Of a stretch of DNA of 64,000 nt, positions 54,264 to 61,339 are shown in pieces (the first letter of the stretch is position 1; each line of letters opens with the position of its first letter). The stretch is from JADJSS01 sp046329815. Lineage in GTDB: Bacteria; Bacteroidota; Bacteroidia; Chitinophagales; JADIYW01. The stretch is from contig JAXLTY010000002.1 of the NCBI GenBank assembly GCA_046329815.1, positions 682,001 through 746,000 of the forward strand. The letters run 5' to 3'. The position numbers and the translations under genes were made by a program. Below the pieces are notes generated by a model. That model was given only the letters and a program-made list of their open reading frames with translations, had not been told where the DNA came from and ran no database searches.

Positions 54264-54689
54264 ATGAAAAAAGAAATTCATACGGAAATCATCATCAACA
54301 GTACACCTGAAAAGATCTGGTCTGTATTGACCAATTTTGAAAGTTATGCAAAATGGAATCCGTTTATAACAACACTAACCGGCAATGTGCTGGTTGGCAA
54401 CACAATTCAGGTCAAAATCGTACCACCGGAATCTAAAGGAATGTCGTTCAAACCAAAAGTGATAACGTTTGAAACCAATAAAGAATTCAGTTGGCTCGGA
54501 ACAGTTTTGTTTTCAGGATTGTTTGACGGATTACACAAATTTGAGCTGATAGACAACGGCAACGGAACAACAACTTTTAAACAAAGCGAACAATTTAACG
54601 GACTCTTAGTCGGACTCTTCAATCTCGACAATACGAAAAAAGGATTTGAATCGATGAATAATAAACTAAAAGAAATCGCTGAACAGTAA
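54264..54689 (+). CDS. SRPBCC domain-containing protein
   Basis: The 141-residue protein is a complete SRPBCC/START-like fold (Bet v 1 superfamily). It starts IHTEIIINSTPEKIWSVLTNFESYAKWNPF and ends with a long helix (NTKKGFESMNNKLKEIAEQ). The fold binds hydrophobic ligands in a cavity; the ligand is unknown. It follows the helicase by 25 bp and may be co-transcribed. Confidence 0.9.
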   Translation: MKKEIHTEIIINSTPEKIWSVLTNFESYAKWNPFITTLTGNVLVGNTIQVKIVPPESKGMSFKPKVITFETNKEFSWLGTVLFSGLFDGLHKFELIDNGNGTTTFKQSEQFNGLLVGLFNLDNTKKGFESMNNKLKEIAEQ

Positions 54690-54695
54690 AACGAC

Positions 54696-55037
54696 TTATG
54701 CTTTATTTACAAATTCAGACTTTAACGACATCGCACCGAAACCTTCTATTTTACAATCTATATTGTGATCGCCTTCTGTCAAACGAATGTTCTTCACTTT
54801 CGTTCCTGCTTTCACGCCATGCGGATATCCTTTTACCGGAAGGTTTTTTATTACCACTACCGAATCGCCGTCCTGAAGAACAGTGCCGTTGGCGTCTTTA
54901 ACCACTAAACCTGTTTCTTCTGTAGTAGTTTCTGCCTGCGTGCTCCATTCATGACCGCACTCCGGACAAATCAATAATTCATCTGATTCATAAGTATAAA
55001 CAGATTTACATTTCGGGCAAGGCGGATATTCTGACAT
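54696..55037 (-). CDS. PhnA-like zinc-ribbon protein (YjdM family)
   Basis: The 113-residue protein has an N-terminal zinc ribbon (CPKC ... CPEC) and a C-terminal PhnA domain (LVVKDANGTVLQDGDSVVVI ... KAGTKVKNIRL). The name derives from the phosphonate region of E. coli, but the protein is not needed for phosphonate use and its role is unknown. It converges with the SRPBCC gene with a 6-bp gap. Confidence 0.92.
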   Translation of the reverse strand: MSEYPPCPKCKSVYTYESDELLICPECGHEWSTQAETTTEETGLVVKDANGTVLQDGDSVVVIKNLPVKGYPHGVKAGTKVKNIRLTEGDHNIDCKIEGFGAMSLKSEFVNKA

Positions 55038-55088
55038 AGTGTTGTGTGTTTGTGTGGCACAATGTACAGATTATTTTAACTATATACA

Positions 55089-55270
55089 ACGTATAAACAA
55101 GACGATAATAAACGTATAAAAACACGTGTATTAACGTATAATACTACATCAAACAACGTATATTTATGATAATTAACTTATATGACCATGCTAAACAACT
55201 TATTAAATGACGTGTAATAACGTATATTTTGACGTATAACAACATATAAAACTACGTCAAACAACGTCTA
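55089..55270. repeat. ACGTATA motif array
   Basis: ACGTATA occurs at 55089, 55112, 55134, 55156, 55220 and 55232, and ACGTGTA at 55124 and 55210, with related words (ACATATA 55242, ACGTCTA 55264). The array fills the 277-bp gap between the PhnA-like gene and the ATP-grasp gene. The spacing of many copies is 12-24 bp. Its function is unknown. Confidence 0.6.
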
Positions 55271-55314
55271 TTTATACATAAATCGTAGATTCAATAAATT
55301 CAGGAAAAGAAAGA

Positions 55315-56052
55315 TCAGAAGCGCAGTTGATCTTCTGTGTTGGTCATCTGCGACCATCGTGCCGATAAGAATTTCACATATTTTATCGATTCCATGCCGT
55401 AAGTGCCTAATGAATATCCATCGTTTACTTCAACCAGTTTCATAGTTCCGTTTGCATCTACACCAAAATCTAAAGCATAAGCTGCCGGCGCATTTTTAAA
55501 ATCTTTAACGGCAGCTTCCACAACACTCAAATCTAAGGTTGAATTCCACGCGCCTCTGTAATAACGCACATCTAAAATTTCGCCATATCGGATAAAACAA
55601 CGCCATTCAGTAACAAAATTCACCACTTCCGAACACCACACATCCATGTTTTCATCTGCGTTGATGATACCGATAAAATCTTTAAATTCCTTGAATACTT
55701 TGCCGTTAAAATGTTTGGTATGTCCTTTCGGTTTAATAAAGACATTCCAGTTTTGTTCATCATGCATAATTTCCTGGAATGTAGTCGTCCATATCTTTCT
55801 GCCAAAATATTTTTGCAGTTCATCTGGATAATCTATTTCTATACTCGGAAGCGGAACGCCTATATTTTTAAGGCGTTTGCGCACATTGCCAATACCGCCA
55901 ACTACTATAATTTCAGGTGCTAAATCGGTAATTTCATTCGCATCAACATACTTAAACATCTGCCAGCCCAATGTATTAAAACCATCAAATGCGGTGTAGG
56001 CATTGACTTTGTAAATGTCCTTGTTTTTATCAACTTGAATATATGCTTTCAT
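55315..56052 (-). CDS. ATP-grasp domain protein (DUF4343-like)
   Basis: The 245-residue protein has an ATP-grasp C-terminal core: NVFIKPKGHTKHFNGK for nucleotide contact and YALDFGVDANGTMKLVEVNDGYSLG with acidic metal ligands. This resembles DUF4343 proteins. Such enzymes ligate a carboxylate to an amine or thiol using ATP; the substrates are unknown. Its ATG shares a base with the tyrA stop codon (TAATG), so it is translationally coupled to an aromatic amino-acid gene. Confidence 0.82.
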   Translation of the reverse strand: MKAYIQVDKNKDIYKVNAYTAFDGFNTLGWQMFKYVDANEITDLAPEIIVVGGIGNVRKRLKNIGVPLPSIEIDYPDELQKYFGRKIWTTTFQEIMHDEQNWNVFIKPKGHTKHFNGKVFKEFKDFIGIINADENMDVWCSEVVNFVTEWRCFIRYGEILDVRYYRGAWNSTLDLSVVEAAVKDFKNAPAAYALDFGVDANGTMKLVEVNDGYSLGTYGMESIKYVKFLSARWSQMTNTEDQLRF

Positions 56053-56894
56053 TACTTCAGTATCTTACGAATTTCGTTCGCGTCTTTCATGAATTGCGTG
56101 AGTTCCGCGTTTTTATTTTTGTTGATGAGATTGCGAAAATGATACATTTTTTCAATGTATGTATCCATCACTTCGAGCAGATAATTTTTGTTTTGATGAA
56201 AGATAGGCGCCCACATTTCCGGCGAACTCTTCGCCAAACGAACCGTACTTTCAAAACCACCGGCTGCCATTTCTAAAATAGCTTCTTCGTCTTTTTCTTT
56301 TTCCAAAACCGTTGCAGCGAGCACAAACGAACTAATGTGCGAGATGTGCGAAATATACGCAGCATGCATATCGTGCTGGTGCGCATCCATATATTTTATA
56401 CGCATGCCGAGTGTCTGGTACATTTTTTCGATTAAAGCAACTGCGTTAGGATTGCTGTTTTCTTTGTCGCAAATGATACAAATTTTGCCGTTAAATAAGT
56501 TGCTGATTGCAGCCGAAGGTCCTGAGTTTTCAGTACCTGCCATCGGATGCGATGACACATACTGCCTGCGGTTCGGATGATTTTTAATCGCATCAATAAT
56601 ATGTCCTTTGGTAGAACCCATATCTGTAATGATTTGATGCGGCGCTACTCTATCCAGCACATACAATAACTCATCGATCAGTATATTTACAGGCACCGTC
56701 AGTATAATTAAATCTGCCTGCGCGATAGCTTCGTCTTTAGAAACGATCTTGTCCACCAAACCTAATTCCAATGCTAAGTCGTTGCTTTTTTGCGAACGAC
56801 CTACGCCTAAAAATTCCGTTGCGAAGTTCGCTGCACGCAAGTCTTTCGCCACCGAACCGCCAATTAAACCTATTCCGAATATTGCTACTTTCAT
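56052..56894 (-). CDS. tyrA: Prephenate dehydrogenase
   Basis: The 280-residue protein has an N-terminal NAD(P)-binding motif FGIGLIGGSVAKDLR and the catalytic segment SHPMAGTENSGP (the His of SHPMAG contacts prephenate). It converts prephenate to 4-hydroxyphenylpyruvate for tyrosine. No C-terminal ACT domain is present, so direct feedback inhibition by Tyr is not obvious. It is the third gene of the unit pheA, aminotransferase, tyrA, ATP-grasp. Confidence 0.94.
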   Translation of the reverse strand: MKVAIFGIGLIGGSVAKDLRAANFATEFLGVGRSQKSNDLALELGLVDKIVSKDEAIAQADLIILTVPVNILIDELLYVLDRVAPHQIITDMGSTKGHIIDAIKNHPNRRQYVSSHPMAGTENSGPSAAISNLFNGKICIICDKENSNPNAVALIEKMYQTLGMRIKYMDAHQHDMHAAYISHISHISSFVLAATVLEKEKDEEAILEMAAGGFESTVRLAKSSPEMWAPIFHQNKNYLLEVMDTYIEKMYHFRNLINKNKNAELTQFMKDANEIRKILK

Positions 56895-56922
56895 ATTGTG
56901 AGTATTTAGTATGCAAGTATGC

Positions 56923-56950
56923 AGTATGCAGTAATTGCCTACTGCATACT
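56923..56950. repeat. Intercistronic hairpin from AGTATGCA repeats
   Basis: AGTATGCAGTA (56923-56933) and TACTGCATACT (56940-56950) form a perfect 11-bp stem with a 6-nt loop in the 65-bp gap between the aminotransferase and tyrA. There is no following U-run, so it is not a standard terminator. Preceding AGTATGCA copies show its repeat origin. Confidence 0.6.
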
Positions 56951-56959
56951 ATTTACTGC

Positions 56960-58129
56960 CTACTTATTTTCTAATGTTTTAATTCTTTTTAGTGCCTCTT
57001 GTAAATCTTTTTCAGGACTGCATAAGGAAATACGCACATAGCGATTGCCGTTGCTGCCGAAAATAAAACCAGGTGTGATGAACACATTTGCTTCATGTAA
57101 TATTTTTTCTGTCAGTGCTTCTACATCGCTATATTTATCAGGAATCTTTGCCCACAAAAACATACCAATCTGTTCTGTATTATAGACACATTCCAACGCA
57201 TCCATAATTTGATAAGCATACGTTCTGCGCTTTTTATATTCAGCATTGCGAGCATCGTGCCACGCCGAATCATTCGACAAGGCAGCTATCGCAGCTTCCT
57301 GCAAAGGCAAATACATACCACTATCAACATTACTTTTTACTTTTAAGATCGTATCGATATATGCTTTAGCGCCGGCAACCAAACCAACACGCGCACCGGC
57401 AAGGTTGTGTGATTTACTCAATGAATTCAATTCCAAACAAACATCTTTCGCACCATCTGTCTGAAAGATAGAAACCGGTTTTCCTTCGTTCAACACCAAA
57501 CTGTATGGATTGTCATTTACAATTAAAATCTTGTAATGATTTGCTAACTGAATCAATGTTTTGAATACTTCTTCATTGCCTTTTGCACCGGTCGGCATAT
57601 TCGGATAATTGATCCAGATGAGTTTCGCTTCTTGTAAAATGTATTCATCAATTTTAGTGAAGTCAGGTGCCCAGTTATTGCTTTCATCCAGATCATAATA
57701 AATTGGTTCAGCACCAGCTAAATAAGTGGCTGACGAATAGGTTGGATAACCTGGATTTGGCACTAATACTTTATCACCAACATTTAAGAATGCCTGAGAA
57801 ATATGCGAAATACCTTCTTTAGAACCAAGCAATGGTAATATTTCTGAATCAGGATTCAAGTCAACTTCATAAGTATTTTTATACCAGTCGCTCATCGCTT
57901 TGCGCAACGCTGGAACGCCGATATAGCTTTGATAACCGTGATTTTTTATATTCGATGCTGATGTTTTAAACGCATCAATGGTTTGCTCTGACGGTGCCTG
58001 ATCCGGATTGCCGATACCTAAATTAATGATGTCTTTTCCGCTTGCACGCAGTTGCGCAATTTCTTTCAGCTTCGCAGAGAAGTAGTATTCATTAATGTTT
58101 TGAAGTTTATTTGCCTGTTGAATTATCAT
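56960..58129 (-). CDS. Class I/II PLP-dependent aminotransferase
   Basis: The 389-residue protein is a fold-type I aminotransferase with NPGYPTY, NYPNMPTGA, the Schiff-base Lys in SLSKSHNLAGARVG (about residue 238) and the carboxylate-binding Arg near the C-terminus (RYVRISLC). It resembles the aspartate/LL-diaminopimelate aminotransferase group. Its place between pheA and tyrA suggests it transaminates phenylpyruvate and 4-hydroxyphenylpyruvate, or prephenate. Its ATG begins one base after the pheA stop codon, so the two are coupled. Confidence 0.9.
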   Translation of the reverse strand: MIIQQANKLQNINEYYFSAKLKEIAQLRASGKDIINLGIGNPDQAPSEQTIDAFKTSASNIKNHGYQSYIGVPALRKAMSDWYKNTYEVDLNPDSEILPLLGSKEGISHISQAFLNVGDKVLVPNPGYPTYSSATYLAGAEPIYYDLDESNNWAPDFTKIDEYILQEAKLIWINYPNMPTGAKGNEEVFKTLIQLANHYKILIVNDNPYSLVLNEGKPVSIFQTDGAKDVCLELNSLSKSHNLAGARVGLVAGAKAYIDTILKVKSNVDSGMYLPLQEAAIAALSNDSAWHDARNAEYKKRRTYAYQIMDALECVYNTEQIGMFLWAKIPDKYSDVEALTEKILHEANVFITPGFIFGSNGNRYVRISLCSPEKDLQEALKRIKTLENK

Positions 58130-58130
58130 C

Positions 58131-58964
58131 TTAAATTAATTTTTCACCTTGTTTATATTCACCTAAAATTTTTAATTCTTTTGTTAATGGTTCTATCTTT
58201 TCTAACATGCTTCTATACAAATCCACATCGTCAAATTCCAAATCAGCATACATATAATACTGCCATTCTTCACCAACCACCGGCAATGATTGTATCTTAG
58301 TTAGATTGATATTGTGTTCACCAATCACCGTTAGTACTTTCGCTAAACTGCCTGCTGTATGATGCGCACGAAAACTTATTGAAGATTTATTGATAGTCGT
58401 GAGTCGTGAGTCGTGAGTCGTAAGTTTTTGCAGAATTAAAAAACGTGTAAAGTTTCTTTTGTTGTCATGAATATCTTCTGCCAAGATTTCTAAATTAAAA
58501 ATTTCTGCTGCTCGCTTACTGGCAACTGCACCGCGATGTTTAATATGATTTTGTTGAATTTCTTTTGCACTTAAAGCAGTATCATCAGATTCAATCAACT
58601 GAATATTTTTATAATCATCAAAGAAATTTCTGCATTGCAATAACGCCATCGGATGAGAATGTACTTCTTCTAAATTTTCTATTCTTTGATTGGGCAATGC
58701 CATTAAATTCATTTCAATGCGTAAATACACTTCACCAACAATGATTAGATCTGAGTTTCTAAGCATTGCGTAATTGGGTAAAATAGAACCAGCTAACGAA
58801 TTCTCAATGGCGCAAACCGCAAAGTCTGCATTATCTTGTTTCATTGTATTAAACAATGCCGGAAACGAAGCACATTGAACCGTTTCAATATCATTTCCAA
58901 AAAATTTCAGCGCAGCAATTTCATGAAACGATGCTTCAAATCCTTGTATCGCAATTTTATTCAT
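58131..58964 (-). CDS. pheA: Prephenate dehydratase with ACT domain
   Basis: The 277-residue protein has an N-terminal prephenate dehydratase domain (about 1-178) starting IQGFEASFHEIAALKF and ending with the catalytic NFTRFL motif, then an ACT regulatory domain (about 192-270, FRAHHTAGSLAKVLTVIGEHNINLTKIQSLP). It makes phenylpyruvate and is likely inhibited by Phe. The linker between the domains (about residues 180-190) is encoded by a GTGAGTC-type tandem repeat. A Phe/Tyr-rich leader and terminator lie upstream (see entries at 58985 and 59050), indicating attenuation control of this gene and those behind it. Confidence 0.94.
   Translation of the reverse strand: MNKIAIQGFEASFHEIAALKFFGNDIETVQCASFPALFNTMKQDNADFAVCAIENSLAGSILPNYAMLRNSDLIIVGEVYLRIEMNLMALPNQRIENLEEVHSHPMALLQCRNFFDDYKNIQLIESDDTALSAKEIQQNHIKHRGAVASKRAAEIFNLEILAEDIHDNKRNFTRFLILQKLTTHDSRLTTINKSSISFRAHHTAGSLAKVLTVIGEHNINLTKIQSLPVVGEEWQYYMYADLEFDDVDLYRSMLEKIEPLTKELKILGEYKQGEKLI
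58397..58424. repeat. 7-bp tandem repeat inside pheA
   Basis: About three and a half copies of TCGTGAG (plus strand) lie in the DNA encoding the PDT-ACT linker, read as LTTHDSRLTT on the minus strand. The reading frame is kept. Confidence 0.85.
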
Positions 58965-58984
58965 GTTCTGTAATTATCATTTAT

Positions 58985-59014
58985 AAAAAAAGTCCCGAAA
59001 TGGATTCGAGACTT
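58985..59014 (-). terminator. Attenuator terminator upstream of pheA
   Basis: On the minus strand AAGUCUCGAA (59014-59005) pairs with UUCGGGACUU (58999-58990), ten pairs with one G-U and a 5-nt loop, followed by a U-run. It ends about 20 bp before the pheA start, where an ordinary terminator would make no sense. The 5' arm GUCUCG (59012-59007) is exactly complementary to CGAGAC at 59048-59043 just after the leader stop codon, giving a competing antiterminator. Confidence 0.85.
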
Positions 59015-59049
59015 ATTATACTTTATTTTTTCACAGCATTTCGTCTCGC

Positions 59050-59094
59050 TTAGTTGCGAAAAAAATAATAGCCGTAGAAAAAAGTGTTATTCAT
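59050..59094 (-). CDS. Phe/Tyr-rich leader peptide of the pheA attenuator
   Basis: The minus strand encodes MNNTFFYGYYFFRN and a TAA stop, with F, F, Y, Y, Y, F, F at codons 5, 6, 7, 9, 10, 11 and 12. This is seven control codons in fourteen. UUUCGC at codons 12-13 can pair with GCGAGA just after the stop (6 bp, one G-U, loop AACUAA), forming the 1:2 hairpin that would hide the antiterminator strand when translation is fast. Stalling at Phe or Tyr codons would cover strand 1 and free strand 2 to block the terminator. The layout is that of classical pheL/trpL attenuators; homology to E. coli pheL is not implied. Confidence 0.85.
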   Translation of the reverse strand: MNNTFFYGYYFFRN

Positions 59095-59177
59095 GCCACA
59101 AATAAAAAAAGAATTAGTTTAAAATGCAACTATTTCCGTATTAATTCGCAGTTAAATACAAACTTAACATTGACTTG

Positions 59178-59208
59178 TTTGTTTTTAATTCGACAAATTA
59201 TATACTTG
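59178..59208 (+). promoter_or_regulatory. Candidate Bacteroidota sigma-A promoter of the lipase-like gene
   Basis: TTTG (59178-59181) and TATACTTG (59201-59208) are separated by 19 bp, matching the Bacteroidota -33/-7 pattern (TTTG, TAnnTTTG) with one mismatch. The predicted start of transcription is about 25 bp before the ATG at 59242. Confidence 0.5.
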
Positions 59209-59241
59209 CGTGTCGAATTCTGAACTGCAACACTTAAATGA

Positions 59242-60063
59242 ATGGCTTCTTCTGCTGATCTGTCTTATTGTAATACGAAATATCCGGTCATACTTATAAG
59301 TGGTTTGGGTTTTCATGACCAGAACAGGATCATGAATTATTGGAGCAATATTCCTGATTTTTTAAAACAAAAAGGTTGTGATATTTACACTGCCAACCAG
59401 GAAGCATTTATTTCCATTCCGGATAATTCCATTAAACTAAAATTCAGGATTCTGGATATTATGGAAAAAACCAAGAAAGACAAAGTAAATCTGATCGGTC
59501 ATTCTAAAGGTGGTTTGGAAGCGCGTTATGTCGCCGGAAAACTAGGCATGGAAAGTCATATTGCAAGTATTACCACATTAGGTTCGCCGCATCAGGGCAC
59601 GCATTTAGCCGATATTATTTTAGGAAGATTGCCTTTGCCTAAATTCGCCACTGCACGTTTAGTAAATTTATATGCAATGTTAATAGGCGATAAACGACCG
59701 GATAGTTTGCGCGCTGTTGTTCAGGTAACGACTGATGCAATGAAGCAATTCAATGATGAAGTACATGATTCATCGAAAGTATATTATCAAAGTTATGCGA
59801 GTCATGTCAACAAAGAATATCCGAATATGCTTTGGAAAACAATGGCATATATCATTCGAGAATATGAAGGCAGAAATGACGGTATGGTTGGTATTGAATC
59901 GTGCAAATGGGGAAACTATCGCGGTTTGATTCAATCAGAAACTGCTTCTTCAGTCAGTCATGCTGATATGGTTGGTTTAACGCAATTCTTCGGTAATACT
60001 AAATTCGATGCTAAGCAATTCTTTGTTGAACTGATACACGATCTGAAACTCAGAAAATATTAA
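59242..60063 (+). CDS. Lipase-like alpha/beta hydrolase
   Basis: The 273-residue protein resembles triacylglycerol lipases of the Pseudomonas/Burkholderia type: PVILISGLGFHD (oxyanion side), nucleophile elbow GHSKGG near residue 88, TLGSPHQGTHLAD, and a C-terminal SVSHADMVGL with the catalytic His; the acid is likely the Asp in GRNDGMVG. No signal peptide is visible, so it is probably cytoplasmic, where it would act on esters or lipids. An ATG four bases upstream is in another frame. The gene is divergent from pheA and has its own promoter candidate. Confidence 0.87.
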   Translation: MASSADLSYCNTKYPVILISGLGFHDQNRIMNYWSNIPDFLKQKGCDIYTANQEAFISIPDNSIKLKFRILDIMEKTKKDKVNLIGHSKGGLEARYVAGKLGMESHIASITTLGSPHQGTHLADIILGRLPLPKFATARLVNLYAMLIGDKRPDSLRAVVQVTTDAMKQFNDEVHDSSKVYYQSYASHVNKEYPNMLWKTMAYIIREYEGRNDGMVGIESCKWGNYRGLIQSETASSVSHADMVGLTQFFGNTKFDAKQFFVELIHDLKLRKY

Positions 60064-60113
60064 TTTCTTAGAAACTTATTTGGATGAATTACAGAACAGA
60101 CAAGAATAGACTT

Positions 60114-60244
60114 CTTGCGAAATTCAAGAAATCTCACGCGCACGCGTCATGGCGAGGCACGAAGCCATCTTATTTGAATGGCAAAGAGATTGCTTCACTG
60201 CGTTCGCAATGACGCGCGATGCGCAGAATAGTAAATTTCGCAAG
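60114..60244. repeat. Nested palindromic intergenic repeat element
   Basis: The outer arms CTTGCGAAATT (60114-60124) and AATTTCGCAAG (60234-60244) are perfect inverted repeats. Inside, GCGTCATGGCGAGGCACGAAG and the complementary-oriented TTGCTTCACTGCGTTCGCAATG form a second, imperfect palindrome resembling the widespread GTCATTGCGA...GAAGCAATC repeat. It fills the 197-bp gap between convergent lipase and cyanophycinase genes. Confidence 0.7.
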
Positions 60245-60260
60245 AGGTCCAATGCTGTAA

Positions 60261-61121
60261 CTAATGAGCAATCTTATCGTACTCTTCCATCGTCATGACT
60301 TGCACACGTCGTTCATCCAGGTAGTATTTATCGCCGTCTGCTAAAATATTTACTTTCAGGTTAGTAATAGAAACCGGCAACCCTGATTTCAGTACAGCTA
60401 CATTATTATGCTGCAGATCACTCGGATCAAAAACAATCACCATACCTGAGCCGATCACTTCGCAGTCATTACCATTACGGATAATTAAAGCAGTATCTTC
60501 TGCCAAGCCAATGCCTAACAAATATGGAAACGTTGCTACTGCTTCTGTCAGTCTTCCAAAGCGACCGCGTTGTATAAAATGTGAATCAATAATTACATCA
60601 TCTAAAAAACCCATGCCGTCACGCATCAGCACACCGCCTTTAAACAAAGCATCGGAAACATGACCGCCTTTGATCATTTCTTTGCTCATGCACATCGCTC
60701 CTGCACTGGTGCCAGCCAACACAAATTTTGAGGTTTCCAGTTTTTGGCGCAGCAATGTATGTAAACTTGTACCACCAATAAAATCGACTATCTTGGACTG
60801 GTCGCCGCCGGAAAACAACACACAATCTGCTTCTTTGATGAGTTGCAATATTTCCGTCTCTTCCGATTTCTCGCGTTCACGAATATCCAGTATGGTAACA
60901 TACTTGCAAGCCAGCTTATTAAATGCGGCTTTATAATTCTCGCCAACTTCCTGTGGAATGCTGGATGCAGTAGTGATCACTACTATTTTTGCATCGGTGC
61001 CACCGCTTTCTTTTACTACGTTTGCTAAAATTCCTTTACCAATAAACTCCAGCGTGTACATTTCATTTTCGCCAAGTCCTTTATCTTCGTTTCCTCCAAT
61101 CGGTATTAATATTCCTTGCAT
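60261..61121 (-). CDS. cphB: Cyanophycinase (peptidase S51)
   Basis: The 286-residue protein starts QGILIPIGGNEDKG and carries the S51 motifs FSGGDQSKI and the nucleophile GTSAGAMCMS, with DSHFIQRGRFGRL downstream. Cyanophycinase cuts cyanophycin into beta-Asp-Arg dipeptides. It is divergent from the cyanophycin synthetase gene with 218 bp between, so storage and release are encoded side by side. Confidence 0.93.
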   Translation of the reverse strand: MQGILIPIGGNEDKGLGENEMYTLEFIGKGILANVVKESGGTDAKIVVITTASSIPQEVGENYKAAFNKLACKYVTILDIREREKSEETEILQLIKEADCVLFSGGDQSKIVDFIGGTSLHTLLRQKLETSKFVLAGTSAGAMCMSKEMIKGGHVSDALFKGGVLMRDGMGFLDDVIIDSHFIQRGRFGRLTEAVATFPYLLGIGLAEDTALIIRNGNDCEVIGSGMVIVFDPSDLQHNNVAVLKSGLPVSITNLKVNILADGDKYYLDERRVQVMTMEEYDKIAH

Positions 61122-61339
61122 GCTTTTTTTTTATTATATCAGAGTGTTTTTAAAGTACATTTCTTTTAAAAGAAGATGTAAAAAGTCCTTCGTATTTTCT
61201 TCGGACGACTCTGTGATATTTATTTTTAATTCATAAAATTCTGTTGCTAAATTATTCTTATTTTACAAAAAATCACTACTTTACTTTCCTATTAATGTTC
61301 ATAACCAAATAATTTAATTTAAATCAACCCATCTACTAT

